NCBI RefSeq assembly: GCF_014705705.1
Contig: NZ_JACXLD010000001.1
Coordinates: forward strand, 744,001 to 808,000
Length of the DNA: 64,000 nucleotides
Direction of reading: 5' to 3'
DNA from: Spongiibacter pelagi
GTDB lineage: Bacteria > Pseudomonadota > Gammaproteobacteria > Pseudomonadales > Spongiibacteraceae
Of the stretch, positions 44,364 through 51,495 are shown one piece after another. The translations under genes were made by a program, and so were the position numbers. Under the pieces are notes generated by a model that was not told the origin of the DNA, did not search any database, and saw only the letters and a list, made by a program, of their open reading frames with translations. The stretch's first letter is position 1; each line of letters starts with the position of its first letter.

Positions 44364-45280
44364 TGGCCGAGCGCGTAATTATCAATGATGTTGGCCCGCG
44401 TGATGGCCTGCAAAATCAGGCGGTCATTCTCGATCTTGAGCAGCGCCGCGCACTGATTAACGCACTGGTTGACGCAGGGTTAACCCATATTGAAATAGGC
44501 TCCTTTGTCTCGCCTAAAGCGGTGCCTGCCATGGCGGGCACTGGCGAGCTGGCGGCGCACTTGCCCAAGCAGTCAAAAAGCGGCGAGCCATTTCAGTTCT
44601 CCGCTTTGATTCCTAATCAGAAAGGTTATGAGTTGGCGATGGCTGCCGGCGTGCGCGATGTCAGCATGGTGGTGGCGGCCAGCAATACCATGAATCAGCG
44701 CAACATTAACTTGAGCACCGATCAGGCCATGACGGTGAGCAAGGCCGTGTTTGAGCAGGGCCGGGAGCAGGGCGCCAATACCCTCGCCTATATTGCCACC
44801 GCGTGGGAATGTCCCTATGAAGGCTTGGTAGATGAATCGGTAGTGATTCGGCTGGCGGGTGAATTATTCGAGGCCGGCGCCAGCGAAATTATTCTGGCTG
44901 ACACCATTGGTGCGGCTTGTCCGGGGCAGGTCAGTTCACTGCTGAAAAAGCTCGCGGCCGAATATGATTTATCCAAATTCTCCTGCCATTTTCACGATAC
45001 TCGCGGCATGGGCGTGGCCGATGTTTTCGCAGCCTTGGAAATGGGTATTCGCAAATTCGACGCCTCCATCGGCGGGCTAGGCGGCTGTCCTTTCGCGCCG
45101 GGTGCAACCGGCAATGTCGCCACCGAAGACGTGGTGTTGATGCTGCACCAAATGGGTTTTGACACCGGCATTGATATGCGCGGTTTGCTCGCGGCGGTGG
45201 ATTTAGCCTCGAGCTATGTGGGCCGAGAGCTAGGCGGTAACAGCATTAACTGGATTCGCCGTAATATCGATAAGCTCTAA
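44363..45280 (+). CDS. hydroxymethylglutaryl-CoA lyase
   Basis: A 305-aa TIM-barrel lyase of the HMGL-like family, cleaving HMG-CoA (or a close homologue) to acetyl-CoA and acetoacetate. Recognised by NDVGPRDGLQNQ at the N-terminus, FHDTRGMG with metal-binding residues near 210, and the conserved Cys loop GLGGCPFAPGATGN near residue 245. It overlaps the CoA-transferase stop by one base. There are no leucine-degradation (liu) neighbours, so it probably serves this cluster's own pathway. A lyase for another 3-hydroxy-3-methyl acyl-CoA is possible. Confidence 0.9.
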   Translation: MAERVIINDVGPRDGLQNQAVILDLEQRRALINALVDAGLTHIEIGSFVSPKAVPAMAGTGELAAHLPKQSKSGEPFQFSALIPNQKGYELAMAAGVRDVSMVVAASNTMNQRNINLSTDQAMTVSKAVFEQGREQGANTLAYIATAWECPYEGLVDESVVIRLAGELFEAGASEIILADTIGAACPGQVSSLLKKLAAEYDLSKFSCHFHDTRGMGVADVFAALEMGIRKFDASIGGLGGCPFAPGATGNVATEDVVLMLHQMGFDTGIDMRGLLAAVDLASSYVGRELGGNSINWIRRNIDKL

Positions 45281-45296
45281 CGGCAGAGCGGTCGAA

Positions 45297-45316
45297 ATAT
45301 GGCTATTTAGCCATAT
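45297..45316. promoter_or_regulatory. 20-bp palindrome, candidate BrnA operator
   Basis: ATATGGCTATTTAGCCATAT consists of 9-bp arms with a 2-base centre, ending 18 bases before the brnT start codon and 16 bases after the lyase stop. BrnA antitoxins repress their own promoter in characterised systems. As an alternative it could be a hairpin at the end of the lyase mRNA, but it lacks a T-run. Confidence 0.6.
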
Positions 45317-45334
45317 GCTTGCTACGCTATACGA

Positions 45335-45628
45335 ATGCCAAATAGCACCTTTGAGTGGGATGAAGTCAAAAGTCTCCTAAATATCGAGAAGCATGGTGTT
45401 TCCTTTTATGAAGCCCAGCATGCGTTTTTCGATGATAAGCGTGTTATCGCTGAGGATGTGGCTCATAGCCAAGATGAGCAGCGTTACTATTGCTTTGGGC
45501 TGAATGAGGAGAAAACAGGAATTCTCACCGTGCGGTTTACGTATAGAAATGGCCGAATCCGAATTTTCGGTGCGGGCTATTGGAGAAGGGGTAAGAAAAT
45601 TTATGAGCAAGCAAATCCAATACACTGA
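45335..45628 (+). CDS. brnT: BrnT-family toxin
   Basis: A 97-aa RelE-fold ribonuclease toxin. It begins with the typical FEWDEVKSLLNIEKHGVSFYEA, then VIAEDVAHSQDEQRYYCFG and RFTYRNGRIRIFGAGYW. In the known system BrnT cleaves RNA and is neutralised by BrnA. The toxin-first order is normal for this family. The 3' end overlaps the antitoxin gene by 26 bases. No strong Shine-Dalgarno precedes the ATG. Confidence 0.9.
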   Translation: MPNSTFEWDEVKSLLNIEKHGVSFYEAQHAFFDDKRVIAEDVAHSQDEQRYYCFGLNEEKTGILTVRFTYRNGRIRIFGAGYWRRGKKIYEQANPIH

Positions 45629-45845
45629 TGAGCCAATCGGCGAAATCAAGGTTGTCGCTGATTTTCTGCCTTCACCGAGTGAACTCAAGTTAAAAAGTGA
45701 AAATACTAAAATTACAATTTCACTGAGTGCTGAAAGTGTCGAATATTTCAAAGCTGCGGCGGCGAAACATCATATGCAGTATCAGAAAATGATTCGACAG
45801 TTACTTGATGAATATGTCGCCCACCAAAAGAGTACCAACAAGTAA
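45603..45845 (+). CDS. brnA: BrnA-type antitoxin
   Basis: An 80-aa protein starting MSKQIQYTDEPIGEIKVVADFLPSP. The C-terminal half (ITISLSAESVEYFKAAAAKHHMQYQKMIRQLL) is a ribbon-helix-helix DNA-binding segment as in BrnA. Other in-frame ATGs lie inside the toxin gene; this one leaves a normal-length antitoxin and a 26-base overlap. It likely neutralises BrnT and represses the operon via the palindrome upstream. Confidence 0.82.
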   Translation: MSKQIQYTDEPIGEIKVVADFLPSPSELKLKSENTKITISLSAESVEYFKAAAAKHHMQYQKMIRQLLDEYVAHQKSTNK

Positions 45846-46028
45846 GGCTGGCCTGAAAACCCGCTTAGCACTTCGCGCTGTTTGGTTTGTTCCCCGGCCA
45901 TAAGCTGTCTTCCTGAGACGATACGCCTCAACTCTTCCCGCATAAAATACAAGGCATTCTGATGGGGTGCCTTGCTCGCCACCCGTTGTCATCGCAGTGT
46001 TCTCAGTAATCAAATCCGGGAGTGACCC

Positions 46029-47414
46029 ATGGCGAAACGTAAACTATCTATGCTCGACAGCAGCTTTCTGCAATTAGAGGCGGCGGCGATGCCAATGCAT
46101 ATTGCGGGCTTGTCGATTTTCACTATTCCTGAGGGCAAGGGGCAGGAGTTTGTCGGTGAACTGGTAGAAAAGTTTCGCGCCTGTAAGGTGTTTCGCAACC
46201 CTTGGAATTACTACCTCAAGCGCCCCAGTCGTTTTCAGTTTCAGCCTGAGCTGAAAGAAACCTTCGATGTGGATATGGAATACCATGTTCGCCACTTGGC
46301 GCTGCCTCGTCCCGGCGGTGAGCGTGAGCTGGGTCAGATCGTGGCGCGGGTGCACAGCCAGCCTCTGGATTTTCGCCGTCCGCTGTGGGAAGTGCATTTT
46401 ATTGAAGGGCTGGAAAATAACCGCTTTGCGGTTTACATGAAAATGCACCACTGTCTGGTTGATGGTGTATCGGGTATGCGCCTGTTAGTTGGCTCATTAT
46501 CAGATCGCGCAGATGATCCGATGCAACTGCCGTTCTGGGCGGCCGGCAGCGACAACAAAAAAATCACACCGCCACAAAATAAAAAATTACAGCTGCCTAC
46601 AGTGCGCGATACCGTAAACTTTGCCAAAGAGATCAGCCGAGTTTGGCTGGGTCGTGGAGAAGATTTGGTAACGCCGCGTTCGGCGCCCAAAACGGTATTA
46701 AACGGTCGCATTTACAATCAGCGCCGTTTTGCCACCCACGTAGAAGAGTTGCCGCGTATCAAAGCCATTGCCGAAGCGGCGGGGTGTTCGCTTAATGATT
46801 TGGTTTTGGCCTTGTCGGGTACGGTACTGCGTGAGTACTTGCTATCGCATGATGCTCTGCCGCGCGAGAGCCTTACGGTGAGCATTCCGGTGTCCTTGCA
46901 CCAGCCCGGCGATACCGAGCTGAAAAACAATATCGCCCAGATTCTGGCCTCACTGGGCACCAATATTGCCGATGATAAAACCCGCCTTGAGGCGATTTCG
47001 CGCTCTACTCAAAGCGCAAAAGATCAGCTCCAAAAACTGCCTCACAGCCTGCGCGGCGTGTTCGGTAGCTTGGTGATGGCGCCGTATTTCGCCACCGTGT
47101 TCTCTGGTTTGGCAGGGCGGGTAAAACCCAGCTTCAATATCATTGTGTCTAATGTGCCGGGGCCGCAAAAGCCGCTGTACCTGTTTGGCGCAAAGATGGA
47201 GCACTTCTATCCGGTGAGTATTCCTACTCACGGTTCTGCCATGAACCTGACCTGCTTCAGCTACGACAATAAGTTGCACTTTGGCCTAACGGCTTGCCGC
47301 GACAGCCTGCCACAAATGCAGCGTATGGCCGTGGCCTTGGGTGAGGCGGTGGATCGCTATGAGGAATTGTTTGTCGGCAAAACTAAGCCGCGTCTCGTTA
47401 GCGAAGCAAGTTAA
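46029..47414 (+). CDS. wax ester synthase/diacylglycerol acyltransferase family protein
   Basis: A 461-aa acyl-CoA-dependent acyltransferase. The active-site HHxxxDG motif is H140-H141-CLV-D145-G146, followed by SGMRLL. PLWE (118-121) and the C-terminal NIIVSNVPGP, both typical of WS/DGAT proteins, are present. It esterifies fatty alcohols or diacylglycerol to make storage lipid; substrate preference is not deducible. GGAG lies 6 bases before the ATG. It stands alone, but a lipid-storing enzyme beside acyl-CoA catabolism fits a lipid-using marine bacterium. Confidence 0.9.
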   Translation: MAKRKLSMLDSSFLQLEAAAMPMHIAGLSIFTIPEGKGQEFVGELVEKFRACKVFRNPWNYYLKRPSRFQFQPELKETFDVDMEYHVRHLALPRPGGERELGQIVARVHSQPLDFRRPLWEVHFIEGLENNRFAVYMKMHHCLVDGVSGMRLLVGSLSDRADDPMQLPFWAAGSDNKKITPPQNKKLQLPTVRDTVNFAKEISRVWLGRGEDLVTPRSAPKTVLNGRIYNQRRFATHVEELPRIKAIAEAAGCSLNDLVLALSGTVLREYLLSHDALPRESLTVSIPVSLHQPGDTELKNNIAQILASLGTNIADDKTRLEAISRSTQSAKDQLQKLPHSLRGVFGSLVMAPYFATVFSGLAGRVKPSFNIIVSNVPGPQKPLYLFGAKMEHFYPVSIPTHGSAMNLTCFSYDNKLHFGLTACRDSLPQMQRMAVALGEAVDRYEELFVGKTKPRLVSEAS

Positions 47415-47425
47415 TTCCCCTATGA

Positions 47426-47494
47426 CACAGCGCAGGGCAGATGCCTTGCGTTGTGGTCTGCTTAATGGCCGGGCTTTAGCTCGTAATCCCGGCC
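47426..47494 (+). other. two strong hairpins in the gap after the acyltransferase gene
   Basis: CACAGCGCAGGGC / GCCTTGCGTTGTG (47426-47438 with 47443-47455) makes a 13-bp stem with two G-U pairs and a 4-base loop. GGCCGGG / CCCGGCC (47467-47473 with 47488-47494) makes a second. Neither is followed by a T-run. They may end the acyltransferase transcript or act in the leader of the cyclase gene. Confidence 0.5.
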
Positions 47495-47537
47495 TGTTCG
47501 TGGTCTAATTTAAGCTCTAATAAACGACCAATTTCAC

Positions 47538-48562
47538 ATGCAAGAAATTCAGCTTCAAACGGATCTTAAATACCGCCGCAACCTGCTAACGGTCATGGCA
47601 TTTGCTGGATTTTTTGGTGGGGTTGCGTTGGCGTCTATCAATATTGCCCGCGAAATGTGGGTGATAGTGACTTACGAGCTGATCTACGCGGCTTACAGCC
47701 TGATCATGGCTCGCTTCACCCGCACAGCAACTAACCTGACGGCTGTTGCCCTGCTGCTGGTGATTCCGTTTTTCAGCATTGTGTTGTTCGCTATTTCCAT
47801 ACAGCAAACGGCGCTGACAATTTGCATGTGGATACTCACGATTCCTATCGTCTCCTATCTGTTTTTGGGCAGTCGCTTGGGCTTGGCCGTTTCGGTCATC
47901 TATGTCAGTGCCGGGATGTATCTGTATTTTATGCGGCTGAAAAATACGCCTGAAGTGTCCACCATGACTATTGATTTAAATGTGGTGGTCAGTACCTTGG
48001 CGGTAATGGCCTGCGCCCATTTTTACGAGGCGGGGCGGGAGCGCGCCCAAGCTAAATTGATCGCCCTTGCCGGCACCGATCCATTAACAGGCCTGGCCAA
48101 CCGCATGCGACTAGAGCAGGAGTTCAAACGCCTGCGCTATTCCTCTAAGCGTTATCAAATGCCGCTTAGCTTGGCGGTGATTGATTTAGATTTTTCAAAA
48201 AAATTAACGACACTTACGGCCATAGCGGTGGCGATCACGCCCTCGTTGCGTTCTCTACTCTTCTCAGAGAAGGCGTGCGACAAACGGATATTGTGGCGCG
48301 TACCGGCGGTGAAGAATTTGTGGTGGTGATGCAGCATTCTAATCAAGCGGAATGTGCCAAGCGGATAGATGCACTGCGACAGCAGTTTAATGAAACCCCA
48401 ATTCTGCTCGACGGTGAAACGGTAACGGTAAGCTTTAGTGCCGGTGTAGCAGGGCTTGATGAAAGTGATGAAAACTTGGATAGCCTTCTCAATGTGGCCG
48501 ATCGGCGACTTTATAAAGCCAAGGATCAAGGCCGCAATCAGGTGGTTAGCAGTTCTGATTAA
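47538..48562 (+). pseudogene. diguanylate cyclase broken by a one-base frameshift
   Basis: A membrane-bound GGDEF protein in two frames. Frame one encodes about five or six transmembrane helices (residues about 18-165), a linker, and the start of the GGDEF domain (GTDPLTGLANRMRLEQEF). After DLDF at 48189-48194 the frame is lost. In the next frame the domain continues without a break as FKKINDTYGHSGGDHALV, then RTGGEEFVVVMQ, to the stop at 48560-48562. One missing T in the T5 run at 48191-48195 explains everything. An intact gene would encode about 341 aa and make c-di-GMP from GTP. It may be an inactive gene, a phase-variable tract or an assembly error. Confidence 0.88.
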
Positions 48563-48627
48563 TTACGGCGTTTGCAATCTTAGTCGTCGGCGGTGCTCGA
48601 AAGCTCTCGCTACATTAAACAAATAGT

Positions 48628-49272
48628 TCAATGGTTTTTAGTTGGTGTGGCATTCTCTGCCGTCGCCAGATCGCCAAGATAAGAAAACACCAGCTCCGCC
48701 AGCTCTGCAATAGTGTCTTCAAGCACTTCATTTGGATTTTGATCGCGTAATACTCGCTGAATAATAAAACCAACCAGCACCGAAATAATCAGTTTCAGTT
48801 TGGGTTGCAGATTGGGATTGGGTTCTTGGCCGAGGTATTCGGTGGCGAGTTGCATAATGGTTTCAGCGGTTTTTTCATCCACGGTGTTGATGATGTGGGA
48901 AAGCAACACCTGGGGTAGATCCATCACCAGTTTGCGTAAACTCTCGTGATACAAATCAATGGTGTGTAACGCGCCACGCAGCATCAATACAATAAATTCT
49001 TCTAGGTCGGCAGCTTTTTCTTCGCGCCCTACTTCCAGCAATTGCTCCAGTACTTGATCCAGCGTGCGCTCATACCAAGCAAAGTAAATAGCCTCTTTAC
49101 TGGGGAAGTATTGGTAGATGGTGGGCACCGCCACACCGCTAACTAAAGACAGCTCCAAAACAGTGGCTTTTTCAAAGCCAAACTCCGCTAAAACCTGAGT
49201 GCAGGCGTCCAGTACCGCTTCATATTTTTCAATGGAGCGCTGTTGCTTAGGTTTACGTCGTTGAATTTCCAC
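48628..49272 (-). CDS. TetR-family transcriptional regulator
   Basis: A 214-aa regulator. The helix-turn-helix is ATVLELSLVSGVAVPTIYQYFPSKEAI (about residues 37-63). It is divergent from the YtfJ-P450-TonB-receptor genes with a 75-base gap, so it probably controls them. The gap contains AACCTGA / TCAGGTT (49312-49318, 49336-49342) with a wide 17-base spacer, a weak operator candidate. Ligand unknown. Confidence 0.9.
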   Translation of the reverse strand: MEIQRRKPKQQRSIEKYEAVLDACTQVLAEFGFEKATVLELSLVSGVAVPTIYQYFPSKEAIYFAWYERTLDQVLEQLLEVGREEKAADLEEFIVLMLRGALHTIDLYHESLRKLVMDLPQVLLSHIINTVDEKTAETIMQLATEYLGQEPNPNLQPKLKLIISVLVGFIIQRVLRDQNPNEVLEDTIAELAELVFSYLGDLATAENATPTKNH

Positions 49273-49347
49273 AGTTTTTTATCCATTTCATTATTATTTT
49301 TTGATCGCAGAAACCTGATCGATCTGGCGATATGCTCAGGTTAGAGT

Positions 49348-49944
49348 ATGCCCATGAAAAAAATAACGATGCAATACCTCATCACGCTATGGCTGCTTTC
49401 AGTGGCCATGAGCCCGTCAGCGGAGTCCATTATGATCGGGAAAAATCTGCCGATAATTAGCCTGCCCAGTAATGCGGGACAGCTAGTGTTTAATGACGGC
49501 AAGTTGCGCTATCTCGGCTGGAATACCGAGAGCCTCCAAGGTCGAACCCATTTGCTCTATATCGTGGCGGCGCGTATGGGAGTAGACAAAATCAATGAGC
49601 CTTTGCTGGATGCCTTATTAGCGGCGGGTGGTGTTGAGGCTTTTCCCGATGAGAGGGTACGGGTGGTGAGTATTCTCAATATTGACGATGTGATGCCCTT
49701 TGGTGGCGGATTTGCCAAAGCGGCTTTTGAGCACGCTCGCAAGCAAAAAGAAAATCAGCATGCGGTATTTGTTTTAGATGATCGCAGTGCGACACAACAA
49801 GCGTGGGGTTTTAGCCGCAAAGGTTCAGCCGTAATTATTGTTGATGAGCAAGGCGTGGTGCTGCGCTACAAAGACGGCGCGCTGAGTGGCGACGAAATAG
49901 AAGATTACGTCGCGCTATTAAGTATGAAAGCACAAGGCGAGTAG
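49348..49944 (+). CDS. YtfJ-family periplasmic protein
   Basis: A 198-aa exported protein. A signal peptide (about 1-25, cleavage after SPSA) is followed by a thioredoxin-like fold. The pattern LPIISLPSNAGQL, YIVAARMGVDKINEPLLDAL, RVVSILNIDDVMPFGGGFAK and ending KDGALSGDEIEDYVALL matches YtfJ. The family lacks the CxxC redox pair, also absent here, and its function is unknown. It lies 39 bases upstream of the P450 gene on the same strand; this unusual partnership suggests a periplasmic role in handling the imported compound. Confidence 0.78.
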   Translation: MPMKKITMQYLITLWLLSVAMSPSAESIMIGKNLPIISLPSNAGQLVFNDGKLRYLGWNTESLQGRTHLLYIVAARMGVDKINEPLLDALLAAGGVEAFPDERVRVVSILNIDDVMPFGGGFAKAAFEHARKQKENQHAVFVLDDRSATQQAWGFSRKGSAVIIVDEQGVVLRYKDGALSGDEIEDYVALLSMKAQGE

Positions 49945-49983
49945 CCTTTTGAAACGAGCAAACAAAATAATAAAGGTAAACCC

Positions 49984-51435
49984 ATGACCGATGTAATAGA
50001 TCGTGATGCAGTGCAAGCAGCGTGCCCGATGCATCAACAATCTGAATCTACAAAAGTAAGTGACGATGCGGTTGCTCCGCATAATCTTGATGCCTTGCCA
50101 TTACCGCCCCTAGTTGAAGGTGGTTTGCCGTTTATTGGTCGTGGCCTTGAGGTGATGAAGCATCCGCTTAAATTTATGCTCAAATACGAAAAAGAACTGG
50201 GCGATTGCTACCGTTTTAAAGTGGCAAATCGCGAGTATTTTGTGCTGAGCAATGTGGATGCTTCCGAGTTTGCCGCTAAAAATGGCCGCGAATATTTAAA
50301 GTCTGGTGCGCTCTGGGCAGACTTTGCCAAAGAGTGGGATATGCCCAATCAAATGTTGGGATTAGACGGCGAAAAACATGCTAAATCTCGGCGTTTGTTT
50401 AAGTCGAAAATGTCGAAAAATCTAGCGGTTGAATGCCATCAAAAATTCGAGGAAGTTACTAAAAAAGTAGTGGGCGAGTTGCAAGCGGGGCAAGTAGAGT
50501 CGGTGCGAGATCTGACGCGTTACTTGGTCAATAGTCTGGTTTCTACTGCATTTAATGGCAGCAGCGAATTAATCGACAAGCAATTTGCGATTGATGCCAT
50601 TGATTGGCAAACCCAAACCTTCAATATTTTTGTTTTGAAAAAATGGCCGCGCTTAATGAAATGGCGGCCTAGTTTTAAGCGCAAAGGTAAGGCAGTTTGG
50701 GACTACGTTGAAAAAACCATAGCAGAGAAAACCCAAAATCCGGGCGATGATTTTGCCAGCTATGTGTTGGAGTTGGCGCGCAATAACCCCGACCTTTTTG
50801 AAACCGAAGGCGATCTTAAATTTAATATTGTCGCGCCGCTATTTGCCGGTGCTGACACCGTGGGTACCACCTCTACATTTATGCTGCACGAGCTGTGCTT
50901 TAACCCGAGCCTGCGCGAGCGAGTCACTGCTGCGGTGGATAAAGCCGTGGCCGAAAACGGCGGTGCCATTCCCAGCCCTGAATTTTTAAAAGACCATGTG
51001 CCAGAGTTATACGGACTTTGTATGGAAACGTTGCGTTTGTATCCCACGGCGTTTTCTATCAGCCGTACCGCCACACAGAGTTTTGCCTTTAAGGGGTATC
51101 GCATTCCCAAAGACAGCGAAGTGTTGGTAGTAACTACCGCCGCCCACTTTGATGAGCGCTTTTATAAATACCCAAGAAAATTTGATATCGACCGCTACAG
51201 TGCACCAAGAGAAGAGCACAAAGCCCGCTACGCTTTTCAGCCCTACGGGGTTGGTACCCATGTCTGCTTGGGCGCGGGGTTTGCCGAGCTGTTATTTCTG
51301 ACCTTGGCTGCGACGATTATTTATCACTTCGATTTTGAAGTGGCCGATCCCCATCGAGAATACCAGCAGATTTTTGATCCCTCCTTGGGGATTGAAACCG
51401 GGTTCAAAATTCGCATGAAAGGCTGGCGGCATTAA
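49984..51435 (+). CDS. cytochrome P450
   Basis: A 483-aa P450 monooxygenase without a membrane anchor. The N-terminus has a ~35-residue extension before LPLPPLVEGGLPFIGRGLE. The I-helix is FAGADTVGTTS, the K-helix ETLR, and the heme loop YGVGTHVCLG, in which the usual leading Phe of FxxGxxxCxG is Tyr. It differs strongly from the P450 at 27707. Redox partners are not encoded nearby. It lies between the ytfJ-like gene and a TonB-dependent receptor gene, in an operon under a TetR regulator. Confidence 0.92.
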   Translation: MTDVIDRDAVQAACPMHQQSESTKVSDDAVAPHNLDALPLPPLVEGGLPFIGRGLEVMKHPLKFMLKYEKELGDCYRFKVANREYFVLSNVDASEFAAKNGREYLKSGALWADFAKEWDMPNQMLGLDGEKHAKSRRLFKSKMSKNLAVECHQKFEEVTKKVVGELQAGQVESVRDLTRYLVNSLVSTAFNGSSELIDKQFAIDAIDWQTQTFNIFVLKKWPRLMKWRPSFKRKGKAVWDYVEKTIAEKTQNPGDDFASYVLELARNNPDLFETEGDLKFNIVAPLFAGADTVGTTSTFMLHELCFNPSLRERVTAAVDKAVAENGGAIPSPEFLKDHVPELYGLCMETLRLYPTAFSISRTATQSFAFKGYRIPKDSEVLVVTTAAHFDERFYKYPRKFDIDRYSAPREEHKARYAFQPYGVGTHVCLGAGFAELLFLTLAATIIYHFDFEVADPHREYQQIFDPSLGIETGFKIRMKGWRH

Positions 51436-51495
51436 TACGTCGGTTAGTTTTCTAGCAAAACCAATAATAAATTTAAGATCGGTGAAATAAATATT

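Noticed and set aside
45782-46013. Two overlapping minus-strand frames between brnA and the acyltransferase gene
   Set aside because: They overlap the brnA 3' end, have no RBS or known domain, and different frames read through the same bases; treated as non-coding.
45281-46028. Possible integron cassette (attC-like) around the BrnT/BrnA genes
   Set aside because: No GTTRRRY-type attC core or flanking long imperfect palindrome was found; the local palindrome fits an operator better.
48275-48562. Stand-alone short GGDEF protein
   Set aside because: It lacks the N-terminal half of the domain, which lies in frame immediately upstream before the one-base shift; one broken gene explains both pieces.
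49312-49342. AACCTGA/TCAGGTT inverted repeat between tetR and ytfJ-like genes as a firm TetR operator
   Set aside because: The 17-base spacer is wide for a single TetR dimer site and there is no second copy; mentioned only as a weak candidate.
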